Positions 34,428 through 44,769 of a stretch of 64,000 nt of DNA are shown one piece after another. Every line of letters begins with the position of its first letter. Position 1 is the first letter of the stretch. The stretch is taken from positions 19,882,396-19,946,395 of the forward strand of contig CM026402.1 in the NCBI GenBank assembly GCA_014843695.1, written 5' to 3'. A model generated the notes under the pieces. That model worked only from the letters and a program-made list of their open reading frames with translations. It did no database searches and was not told the DNA's origin. This stretch comes from Archivesica marissinica (taxonomy: Eukaryota; Mollusca; Bivalvia; Venerida; Vesicomyidae). Made by a program: the position numbers and the translations under genes.

Positions 34428-34872
34428 AGCAGCATTACATCGTATGAAATAAAAGATATTTGAAAAATTCAAATTTTACGTATTTGTAGCAATGCTGATA
34501 CACATTCTAAATTATAATTTGTATAATTATGTTCAATTAGTAAACAGTGTTATTTTGCGATAAAACAAACTCGAAACCGAAAGTAGGACTTTCCGAGTCA
34601 GTCGGTCACGCTCACTTATTTACAATCGGAAATTGATTTGCATTCGGAATGCATCGTCCTCCTTCGGCAATATTGAAAACAAACATGTTGTTTCACGCTT
34701 GCGCGCTGTGCGTGTTTACATTTCGTTTGTTGATAAACAAATTCGCATATACGACTGTTTATATTTATTTGAATGTTATCGTTTCTAAGCGACTATTTCG
34801 ATTTTTGTAAACACACACACATTAGTATTTATATTTTACCAAAAGCATCCTTTATTACGATATAATGCTGCT
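34428..34872. mobile_element. MITE-2 copy 2, internally shorter
   Basis: The TIR is AGCAGCATTACATCGTA (one mismatch at the far end) and TTAA is on both sides. It lacks the internal GAGGGGTTCGACATTA segment of copies 1 and 3. Confidence 0.85.
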
Positions 34873-34876
34873 TTAA

Positions 34877-35423
34877 TTCCCGTTGTCACTGAATAAGAAG
34901 CTGAGTGCTAGTGGTAGTAAAGCAGAAGTATTTGTGGCATGTATGAGAGAACATTCTCCTGCTGAGGTAGAAATATTGATGTTTAATGCTGTGACAATTA
35001 TTTCTTGTTGTGTTTTTGCCCTGCAGACACAGAACCAGCTGCTTGGTATAATGTGTTCATCCTAATTTCTTCATATTAATATGAAAGCAAAAATGCCTGG
35101 TGTCTTCATCTCCTCTTGCCTGTAATTATGGGGCCTTGGGGACACTTCTGGCTCCATTGGATGTGTTTTGTTTTCTTGTTGCTTCTGGGAAGAACTTGAG
35201 ATCAGCTGTTTTCAAAATAATTTAGCTAATTTGAATAGGAATGATGCCTGTATGAATTTGTTATATTAATTGATAGCACTTTGTAGAACACTTAGATGCC
35301 AAGTAATACTTGCCTTGTGGACTAAATGTCTCGTATATTCGCAAACAAATATGAGTAAGATAGGTTTACAGATGGCAAGGATCAATGGCGGACGACGCGT
35401 GACTGTCTTAGTGAATCTTTATG
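34877..35423. other. Unique sequence
   Basis: An open frame at 34883-35065 (+) was considered and not supported. Confidence 0.35.
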
Positions 35424-35427
35424 TTAA

Positions 35428-35661
35428 CCCATTCAACACCAAGTAACTCACATGGACTGGTCCATGATATTTGTAGACCAATAAATTAATAAGAAAATTA
35501 CATTTGGACCAGTTCATTTATCAAAATGGGTAATTTTTGTCTAAAAATAGTATTATTACTGGCAAAAAGTGCAGATCCTGATGAGACGGCTCGTCACAAG
35601 CCGGCTCATCTGGATCTACACGTTTTGTAAGCCTATTGAGAGGTCTGTGGTGTTGAAAGGG
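35428..35661 (-). mobile_element. MITE-1 copy g
   Basis: A reverse 234-bp copy with TTAA on both sides. Confidence 0.9.
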
Positions 35662-35681
35662 TTAAAGAGCGCCAATAAACC

Positions 35682-36126
35682 CAATCAATACCAAGTAACT
35701 GACATGGACTGGTGCATGATATTAACCCATTCAACACCAAGTAACTGACATGGACTGGTGCATGATATTTACCCATTCAACCCCAAGTAACTGACATGGA
35801 CTGGTGCATGATATTAACCCATTCAACACCAAGTAACTGACATGGACTGGTGCATGATATTAACCCATTCAACACCAAGTAACTGACATGGACTTGTGCA
35901 TGATATTAACCCATTCAACCCCAAGTAACTGACATGGACTGGTGCATGATATTAACACATTCAACACCAAGTAACTGACATGGACTGGTGCATGATATTA
36001 ACCCAATCAACATTAAGTAACTGACATGGACTGGTGCATGATATTAACCCATTCAACACCAAGTAACTGACATGGACTGGTGCATGATATTAACCCATTC
36101 AACCCCAAGTAACTGACATGGACTGC
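35682..36126 (-). repeat. MITE-1-terminus satellite, array 2
   Basis: About ten units in reverse sense: ATATTAACCCATTCAACACC, then AAGTAACTGACATGGAC, then TGGTGCATG. Most units keep TTAA at the element boundary. The array lies beyond the other end of copy g. Confidence 0.93.
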
Positions 36127-36386
36127 ATTACTTTGACCTTTCGTCGCGTCCATTTATTGACCGTAACTATTTTGAATGATTTTAATTAACAAACACAAAT
36201 TTTCAGAAAAAGGTTACATAGACTTATGACAATGAGCGTATATAAAATACATGTTTCTTAACTTTCAAAGTACCACCTCGACTCATGAGGGCAGAGGTCA
36301 AATAATGGGTGAGTATTACATATGGCCGGTCAAAGTGCAAAGTAAAGTAACATGTTTTGGTCTGTAATGATAGACACATATCTACT

Positions 36387-36591
36387 TCGCTTCAGGTGCG
36401 AAAGGTCCGGAGTTCGAGCCCCACTGGAGCCGTTACGATTGTGCCCTTAGGCAAGGCATTTAAATTCCACGTTGCCTCTTCTCTCTCCCTCGTGGCGATG
36501 GATTCCATCAGGAATGAGGTCTTGAGAGTGATTTATATAAGTTGAAATAATTTGTTTCGCAATCGAGCTAATATAAATTTGTATAAACTAA
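36387..36591 (+). mobile_element. SINE-C copy 2, 5' truncated
   Basis: The A-box end is missing, but a 9-bp duplication ATATCTACT flanks the truncated copy (36378-36386 and 36592-36600). It therefore inserted in truncated form. Confidence 0.82.
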
Positions 36592-36604
36592 ATATCTACT
36601 ATAA

Positions 36605-36907
36605 TGTGTGTGTGTTTACGTTTATTTATTGTCGCTATCGGTTTCCCATTTAAGCGACACCTCCTGAAGAGATTAGTCATTTTAGATTTTTGGAGGATAG
36701 TGTAATGATACAGACAGAGACCCATTCCAGAGTCTCCTCTGGTTTTTTTACGTGCACGATGTAAAACACCTACACGAGACCTCGGTTTAAAGTCCCATCA
36801 GCTGAAAGACTGTTAATTTTATTATGGTCAGACTAGGGATCGAACCTGCTGCGTGATCCCTCTGGATTACCAGTCCAACATGTTACCACTGGACTACAGA
36901 TCCGTCT
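36605..36907 (-). mobile_element. SINE-A copy 5
   Basis: A reverse, nearly full copy with GGATCGAACC and CACTGGACTACAGATCC near its end. Confidence 0.83.
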
Positions 36908-37219
36908 GTATCTACTATCATTGCAGTTATCTATTTTTTTCACAATTAATATTATAGTTTTTATGTAGAAAACAATTTAGTTTTTTCAATTACATCTAGG
37001 CATGTGACGGGACTTCTGCACACAGCTAGATGGTCATTTTGTAACTGTGATGAACACTTCTTGATATTTAAGAATTCTCGTCAGCGATTTATTTCTGAAA
37101 CATTATTTGAATCCTCTGTGACCATGACCTTTGGGGTTACAGGCCTGGTTGTACATGACGTAGCTGTTGCAGTCAAGATTGTCCATCTCAATTTGCTGTG
37201 AAAATGTGAACAACTTTAG

Positions 37220-37456
37220 CCCTTTCAACACCACAGACCTCTAAATTGGCTTACAAAAAAGTGTAGAACCAGATGAGCCGGCTCGTGACGAGCCGTCTCA
37301 TCAGGATCTGCATTTTTTTCAAGTAATATAACTATTTTTAGGGAAAAAAATTACCCATTTTGATAAATGAACTGATCCAAATGTAATTTTGTTATTAATT
37401 TATTGGTCTTAAAATATCATGCACAAGTCCATGTCAGTTACTTTGTGTTGAATGGG
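37220..37456 (+). mobile_element. MITE-1 copy h with TTAG flanks
   Basis: It runs from CCCTTTCAACACC to GTTGAATGGG. Both flanks are TTAG (37216-37219 and 37457-37460) rather than TTAA. Confidence 0.88.
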
Positions 37457-37460
37457 TTAG

Positions 37461-37760
37461 CGACATTTCCTCGATTATGTGTTGAAACTAGGTTCATGCA
37501 TGCTTGACCTCTAAATGTGACCTTCACCTTTTTAGGTAAAGACAAGTGATTATTGCGCATAGCAACCTCGCACAATGTGCGTTGATAATATTTGACCTTT
37601 GACTTCAGAGTGACCTTCACGGTTGAGGTACAAGCTTGACCTTTCACGAGCCAGACAGTTTCAGTTTGCTCAGTAGTTCGGTGAGATTTCATGAAAAATT
37701 CCGTGCAATAACGTTTCACTTCATTAAACAATATTTTGCAGATGGACGGAGGACTGATAA
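37461..37760. repeat. TGACCT-rich dispersed repeat
   Basis: At least five TGACCT copies lie within about 150 bp, including TGACCTTTGACTT. A minus-strand open frame here (37438-37824) runs on into MITE-1 and looks like repeat, not gene. Similar TGACCTT strings are, from memory, common in mollusc genomes. Confidence 0.45.
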
Positions 37761-38130
37761 AATTAGCGGCATTACTATTATTCTGTTCCTGTAATGATCG
37801 CGAAACAATAAAGTACAAACACAAAGGAAATAAAAATAAAGACGATTGGAAAAGGATTCATTTCAACTATTATATTAAATTAGTGGAATGTTTAAAAACG
37901 AGGGGTTGTATTGGATTACATGAACCATAATTACTGAGGAAGTAGTTGCATCTTCCAACGAATTCCAATTGTTCATTTAGAGCCACAGAAGAATGCAATA
38001 ATGTTATGTATTATATTACGTAAATGAAATCCAATTAAGGACGGAGCAGTTGAAATTTACTCCTGTTTCTATCAAAAATAACACATTAACGGAAGACAAT
38101 CTAATGTCTTGATACATTATCCCATCATGA
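37761..38130. other. Unique sequence
   Basis: No feature was recognised. Confidence 0.4.
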
Positions 38131-39112
38131 GATGGTGTGTCACAGTTTGGCCTTGTATTTACGTTATGGTGTGTCACAGTTTGTCTTGGTATTTACGTTA
38201 CGGTGTGTCACAGTTTGGCCTTGTATTTACGTTATGGTGTGTCACAGTTTGGCCTTGTATTTACGTTACGGTGTGTCACAGTTTGGCCTGGTATTTACGT
38301 TACGGTGTGTCACAGTTTGGCCTGGTATTTACGTTATGGTGTGTCACAGTTTGGCCTGGTATTTACGTTATGGTGTGTCACAGTTTGGCTTGGTATTTAC
38401 GTTATGGTGTGTCACAGTTTGGCCTTGGTATTTACGTTATGGTGTGTCACAGTTTGGCTTGGTATTTACGTTATGGTGTGTCACAGTTTGGCTTGGTATT
38501 TACGTTATGGTGTGTCACAGTTTGGCTTGGTATTACGTTATGGTGTGTCACAGTTGGCTTGTATTTACGTTATGGTGTGTCACAGTTTGGCTTGGTATTT
38601 ACGTTATGGTGTGTCACAGTTTGGTGGTATTACGTTATGGTGTGTCACAGTTGGCTTGGTATTTACGTTATGGTGTGTCACAGTTTGGCTTGGTATTTAC
38701 GTTATGGTGTGTCACAGTTTGGCTTGGTATTTACGTTATGGTGTGTCACAGTTTGGCTTGGTATTTACGTTATGGTGTGTCACAGTTTGGCTTGGTATTT
38801 ACGTTATGGTGTGTCACAGTTTGGCTTGGTATTTACGTTATGGTGTGTCACAGTTTGGCTTGGTATTTACGTTACGGTGTGTCACAGTTTGGCTTGGTAT
38901 TTACGTTATGGTGTGTCACAGTTTGGCTTGGTATTTACGTTATGGTGTGTCACAGTTTGGCTTGGTATTTACGTTATGGTGTGTCACAGTTTGGCCTGGT
39001 ATTTACGTTATGGTGTGTCACAGTTTGGCCTGGTATTTACGTTATGGTGTGTCACAGTTTGGCCTGGTATTTACGTTATCCCATCATGAGATGGTGTGTC
39101 ACAGTTTGGCCT
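38131..39112. repeat. 34-bp minisatellite, about 28 units
   Basis: The unit is GGCTTGGTATTTACGTTATG then GTGTGTCACAGTTT. Both array edges carry TATCCCATCATGAGATGG. All three plus frames stay open through the array because no unit phase contains a stop, and they are not genes. Confidence 0.95.
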
Positions 39113-39114
39113 GG

Positions 39115-39238
39115 TCTATTTTCGATTTGTTTCTATATATTGATTTGTTTCTATATATTAATTTGTTTCTATATATTTTCGATTTGTTTCTATATATTGA
39201 TTTGTTTCTATATATTTTTAATTTGTTTTTATATATTT
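39115..39238. repeat. T-rich repeat of about 20 bp
   Basis: Tandem GATTTGTTTCTATATATT copies form a pyrimidine-rich tract before the candidate acceptor at 39242. Confidence 0.85.
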
Positions 39239-39242
39239 GCAG

Positions 39243-39354
39243 GTAAGTACATGCATGGAAGTTCTAGCTATGATATCTGTATGAAGTCACTGGTCGAGTG
39301 TTCAGAGCTTGGGGGTCTGTGTCTACACCAGAGCAACATAGAGTATGCTGGAAT
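39243..39354 (+). CDS. Candidate exon, unrecognised product
   Basis: After the acceptor TATTTGCAG the plus strand is open in one frame: KYMHGSSSYDICMKS, then LVECSELGGLCLHQ, then SNIEYAGM. Codons look coding and cysteine is frequent. The 3' boundary is unsure: GTCAGT at 39355 or GTATTA at 39359 could be the donor. The string CAGGTAAGT at the left edge would also be a perfect donor, but upstream is AT-rich repeat, so the acceptor reading is better. The strand is opposite to the exon at 26011 in the same contig, so it belongs to a different gene. Confidence 0.42.
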
Positions 39355-39404
39355 GTCAGTATTAACCTTTTCCAATATAGAAACACCCCTCCACTCTAAA
39401 TTAA

Positions 39405-39638
39405 CCCTTTCAACACTACATACCTCTAAATAGGCTTACAAAAAGTGTCGATTCAGATGAGCCGGCCCGTGATGAGCCCGTATCATCAGGATCTGCAATT
39501 GTTGCCAGTAATATTACTATTTTTAGACAAAATTACCCATCTTGATTAATGAACTTGTCCAAATGTAATTTTCTTATTAATTTATTGATATGAAAATAGC
39601 ATGCACCAGTCCATGTCAGTTAGTTGGTGTTGAATGGG
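39405..39638 (+). mobile_element. MITE-1 copy i
   Basis: It starts CCCTTTCAACACTAC after TTAA. The 3' end reads GTTGAATGGG then GTAA, so the target site is decayed on that side. The satellite begins at once. Confidence 0.85.
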
Positions 39639-39639
39639 T

Positions 39640-41936
39640 AAACATCATGCACCAGTCCATGTCAGTTAGTTGGTGTTGAATGGGTAAACATCATGCACCA
39701 GTCCATGTCAGTTAGTTGGTGTTGAATGGGTAAACATCATGCACCAGTCCATGTCAGTTAGTTGGTGTTGAATGGGTAAACATCATGCACCAGTCCATGT
39801 CAGTTAGTTGGTGTTGAATGGGTAAACATCATGCACCAGTCCATGTCAGTTAGTTGGTGTTGAATGGGTAAACATCATGCACCAGTCCATGTCAGTTAGT
39901 TGGTGTTGAATGGGTAAACATCATGCACCAGTCCATGTCAGTTAGTTGGTGTTGAATGGGTAAACATCATGCACCAGTCCATGTCAGTTAGTTGGTGTTG
40001 AATGGGTAAACATCATGCACCAGTCCATGTCAGTTAGTTGGTGTTGAATGGGTAAACATCATGCACCAGTCCATGTCAGTTAGTTGGTGTTGAATGGGTG
40101 TACCAGTCCATGTCAGTTAGTTGGGGTTGAATGGGTGTACCAGTCCATGTCAGTTAGTTGGTGTTGAATGGGTGTACCAGTCCATGTCAGTTACTTGGTG
40201 TTGAATGAGTGCACCAGTCCATGTCAGTTACTTGGTTGGTGTTGAATGGGTGCACCAGTCCATGTCAGTTAGTTGGTGTTGAATGGGTGTACCAGTCCAT
40301 GTCAGTTAGTTGGTGTTGAATGGGTGTACCAGTCCATGTCAGTTAGTTGGTGTTGAATGCACCAGTCCATGTCAGTTAATTGGGGTTGAATGGGTAAACA
40401 TCATGCACCAGTCCATGTCAGTTAGTTGGTGTTGAATGGGTGTACCAGTCCATGTCAGTTAGTTGGTGTTGAATGGGTGTACCAGTCCATGTCAGTTAGT
40501 TGGTGTTGAATGGGTGTACCAGTCCATGTCAGTTACTTGGTGTTGAATGAGTGCACCAGTCCATGTCAGTTAGTTGGTGTTGAATGGGTGCACCAGTCCA
40601 TGTCAGTTAGTTGGTGTTGAATGGGTGTACCAGTCCATGTCAGTTAGTTGGTGTTGAATGGGTGTACCAGTCCATGTCAGTTAGTTGGTGTTGAATGCAC
40701 CAGTCCATGTCAGTTAGTTGGTGTTGAATGGGTGTACCAGTCCATGTCAGTTAGTTGGTGTTGAATGGGTGTACCAGTCCATGTCAGTTAGTTGGTGTTG
40801 AATGGGTGCACCAGTCCATGTCAGTTACTTGGTGTTGAATGGGTGTACCAGTCCATGTCAGTTAGTTGGTGTTGAATGGGTGTACCAGTCCATGTCAGTT
40901 AGTTGGTGTTGAATGGGTGTACCAGTCCATGTCAGTTACTTGTGGTTGAATGGGTGCACCAGTCCATGTCAGTTAGTTGGTGTTGAATGGGTGCACCAGT
41001 CCATGTCAGTTAGTTGGTGTTGAATGGGTGTACCAGTCCATGTCAGTTAGTTGGTGTTGAATGGGATGCACCAGTCCATGTCAGTTAGTTGGTGTTGAAG
41101 GGACAATGCACCAGTCCATGTCAGTTAGTTGGTGTTGAATGGGTAAACATCATGCACCAGTCCATGTCAGTTAGTTGGTGTTGAATGGGTGCACCAGTCC
41201 ATGTCAGTTAGTTGGTGTTGAATGGGTGTACCAGTCCATGTCAGTTAGTTGGTGTTGAATGGGTGTACCAGTCCATGTCAGTAGTTGGTGTGAATGGGTG
41301 TACCAGTCCATGTCAGTTAGTGGGTTGAATGGGTGACCAGTCCATGTCAGTTAGTTGGTGTTGAATGGGTGTACCAGTCCATGTCAGTTAGTTGGTGTTG
41401 AATGGGTGCACCAGTCCATGTCAGTTAGTTGGTGTTGAATGGGTGTACCAGTCCATGTCAGTTAGTTGGTGTTGAATGGGTGTACCAGTCCATGTCAGTT
41501 AGTTGGTGTTGAATGGGTGTACCAGTCCATGTCAGTTAGTTGGTGTTGAATGGGTGTACCAGTCCATGTCAGTTAGTTGGTGTTGAATGGGTGTACCAGT
41601 CCATGTCAGTTAGTTGGTGTTGAATGGGTGCACCAGTCCATGTCAGTTAGTTGGTGTTGAATGGGTGCACCAGTCCATGTCAGTTAGTTGGTGTTGAATG
41701 GGTGTACCAGTCCATGTCAGTTAGTTGGTGTTGAATGGGTGTACCAGTCCATGTCAGTTAGTTGGTGTTGAATGCACCAGTCCATGTCAGTTAATTGGGG
41801 TTGAATGGGTAAACATCATGCACCAGTCCATGTCAGTTAGTTGGTGTTGAATGGGTAAACATCATGCACCAGTCCATGTCAGTTAGTTGGTGTTGAATGG
41901 GTAAACATCATGCACCAGTCCATGTCAGTTAGTTGG
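39640..41936 (+). repeat. MITE-1-terminus satellite, array 3
   Basis: Roughly 55-60 units in two forms. One, of 46 bp, has ACATCATGCACCAGTCCATG. The other, of about 36 bp, has GTACCAGTCCATGTCAG. Both share TTAGTTGGTGTTGAATGGG, so a TTAGTT variant has spread here in place of the TTACTT of array 1. It runs into the second gap. Confidence 0.94.
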
Positions 41937-42936
41937 NNNNNNNNNNNNNNNNNNNNNNNNNNNNNNNNNNNNNNNNNNNNNNNNNNNNNNNNNNNNNNNN
42001 NNNNNNNNNNNNNNNNNNNNNNNNNNNNNNNNNNNNNNNNNNNNNNNNNNNNNNNNNNNNNNNNNNNNNNNNNNNNNNNNNNNNNNNNNNNNNNNNNNNN
42101 NNNNNNNNNNNNNNNNNNNNNNNNNNNNNNNNNNNNNNNNNNNNNNNNNNNNNNNNNNNNNNNNNNNNNNNNNNNNNNNNNNNNNNNNNNNNNNNNNNNN
42201 NNNNNNNNNNNNNNNNNNNNNNNNNNNNNNNNNNNNNNNNNNNNNNNNNNNNNNNNNNNNNNNNNNNNNNNNNNNNNNNNNNNNNNNNNNNNNNNNNNNN
42301 NNNNNNNNNNNNNNNNNNNNNNNNNNNNNNNNNNNNNNNNNNNNNNNNNNNNNNNNNNNNNNNNNNNNNNNNNNNNNNNNNNNNNNNNNNNNNNNNNNNN
42401 NNNNNNNNNNNNNNNNNNNNNNNNNNNNNNNNNNNNNNNNNNNNNNNNNNNNNNNNNNNNNNNNNNNNNNNNNNNNNNNNNNNNNNNNNNNNNNNNNNNN
42501 NNNNNNNNNNNNNNNNNNNNNNNNNNNNNNNNNNNNNNNNNNNNNNNNNNNNNNNNNNNNNNNNNNNNNNNNNNNNNNNNNNNNNNNNNNNNNNNNNNNN
42601 NNNNNNNNNNNNNNNNNNNNNNNNNNNNNNNNNNNNNNNNNNNNNNNNNNNNNNNNNNNNNNNNNNNNNNNNNNNNNNNNNNNNNNNNNNNNNNNNNNNN
42701 NNNNNNNNNNNNNNNNNNNNNNNNNNNNNNNNNNNNNNNNNNNNNNNNNNNNNNNNNNNNNNNNNNNNNNNNNNNNNNNNNNNNNNNNNNNNNNNNNNNN
42801 NNNNNNNNNNNNNNNNNNNNNNNNNNNNNNNNNNNNNNNNNNNNNNNNNNNNNNNNNNNNNNNNNNNNNNNNNNNNNNNNNNNNNNNNNNNNNNNNNNNN
42901 NNNNNNNNNNNNNNNNNNNNNNNNNNNNNNNNNNNN
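41937..42936. other. Assembly gap (1000 N)
   Basis: A second run of exactly 1000 N, a placeholder between contigs. Confidence 0.99.
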
Positions 42937-43377
42937 TGGACTTTAATGCGTTTCTTTCACATTTCCGTCTTAATTAGCTCTCCTTATAACAAAGAAAAGA
43001 AATCTGATAGATGTCAAGAACAGCAATTGTCCATTTGTACACACAAAAAACGATACCACTCCTGCCATTGAAAAACGTTTCCTTTCACATTCTACGTCCT
43101 GATATACTGTGCTCACATGAGACCTCAGAGATGTATATTATACTTTGGTTCTGAAATGTTTCTGTCAAGCTTCAATCAATACTGCTTCCTTACATTTCTA
43201 CTATAAGGCCAAAAATAATCAAGGTTTCCCATCAAAAGTAATATAAGTTTCTTAGTCGCCTCCGCAAGAGTTTACGAATGTGTAAATTACAAATAATATG
43301 CAACATAATCTAAATATAGTAACATAAGCTATACTTCCTGATATTTTACGGTGAATAATACTATAGTTGCGCAATAG

Positions 43378-43568
43378 ACTATTTATTTATTAAGTTTATT
43401 TACCCTCGCCACCGGCACCTGATTAGAACCACTGACCTTCTGCAAGCAAAGCAAGCTGGGCTAGCTTCCTCACATGAAAATCCGTTCCCATTGGGATTCG
43501 AACCTGCAGCGGTGAGGGGCAAGTGATTTGAAGTCAACGACCGTAACCACTCGTCCACGGACGCCCCT
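43378..43568 (-). mobile_element. SINE-E, duplicate of 22860-23052
   Basis: The same element, reversed, by contig overlap. Confidence 0.78.
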
Positions 43569-43718
43569 GCAAATAGACTAAGCGAAAACTGCTGACTTTT
43601 AACGGTTTAGTTGATAATTGAACTCGTCAGAAGGTAACTGCGACTCGATTTCAGTTGCAGAATACTTCGGCGGCAAACTCGGATATGCTTGCAGGTATTA
43701 TTCCAATCTATAATCTTA

Positions 43719-43961
43719 GGCCATAATAAAATATTTCCTAGATTTTCATCCCCGCCCGCCCCCGTTTTTAGGGCCCGCCCCGATTTTTTTTATTACTATT
43801 TGAAAAAAAAAAAAAAAAATCTTGTCAAGTTGAATCTTGTCAAAACACCATTTTATCAGCATAAATATCGATATCCTGAAAATATAAAATAAAAAATAAA
43901 ATTTCACCCCCCATTTTCAAAAAAATTTGGATGAAAATCTAGGATTTATTTTATTATGGCC
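43719..43961. mobile_element. Harbinger-like MITE, duplicate of 22450-22709
   Basis: The inverted ends GGCCATAATAAAAT are flanked by TTA. The poly-A run is shorter than in the contig 2 copy. Confidence 0.75.
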
Positions 43962-44300
43962 TTAGAGACAATGTATTACCTGGATGATTTATATTTCCCG
44001 TGAAAAATGTATTTTAAGCCGAAAATACGGATATTTAGAGCACAACATATACATATTACTAGGTCCCGGCTAGGAACAAGCGACATATAATTTATAATCA
44101 TGCAGCCAGGGATCAAAGAGTATATTGGGATAGATTTACCGCTATTGTTTGCCTTTGTTGCAATGCTTGGACAGTGTAACATTCTGTTTGTATCTATAAT
44201 TATATGTGCAATATTATCAAATATGGCTTGATTCTTTTTTTTATATTTCTGCATTAGGTTATAAAAAAAAAAGAGCGGTACGATCCGGTTGAATTCTTAA

Positions 44301-44533
44301 CCCTTTCAACACCACATACCTCTAAATAGGCTTACAAAAAGTGTAGATCCAGATGAGCCGGCTCGTGACGAGCCGTCTCATCAGGATCTGCACTTTTTGC
44401 CAGTGATATGACTATTTTTAGACATAATTTCCCATTTTGATAAATGAACTTGTCCAAATGTGATTTTCTGATTCATTTATTGGTTTATGAATATCATGGA
44501 CCAGTCCATGTGAGTTACTTGGTGTTGAATGGG
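44301..44533 (+). mobile_element. MITE-1 copy j, duplicate of copy d
   Basis: The same insertion in mirror orientation, with TTAA on both sides. Confidence 0.9.
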
Positions 44534-44769
44534 TTAATCAGACTAGGTATTTAATAATAATCATTATAACATTACGATCAAGTTTCAAAAAGATTGGATG
44601 AGGTTATTGTATTATATCAAAGTCATTGTTTGAATGCAACAAATATTATGATTTTGCTTAAACATACTCGAACCAGTGCTGGTGTAATCTTGGGCTCGGA
44701 TTCAAACTTGACAAAGGCATAATATTTATATACAGATGATTGGTAACACTATAATGTCTCAATAGCAAA

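Noticed and set aside
34883..35065. Open frame reading NKKLSASGSKAEVFVACM with a possible 60-nt intron
   Set aside because: It directly abuts MITE-2. Removing the MITE puts TAA in frame before it, no acceptor is available, and I know no homologue.
37438..37824. 128-residue minus-strand frame
   Set aside because: It overlaps the MITE-1 end and a TGACCT-rich dispersed repeat, with no splice context or homology.
38109..39433. Three overlapping plus-strand frames of 326-433 residues
   Set aside because: The 34-bp unit lacks stops in any plus phase, so all three frames are open at once, which no real gene shows.
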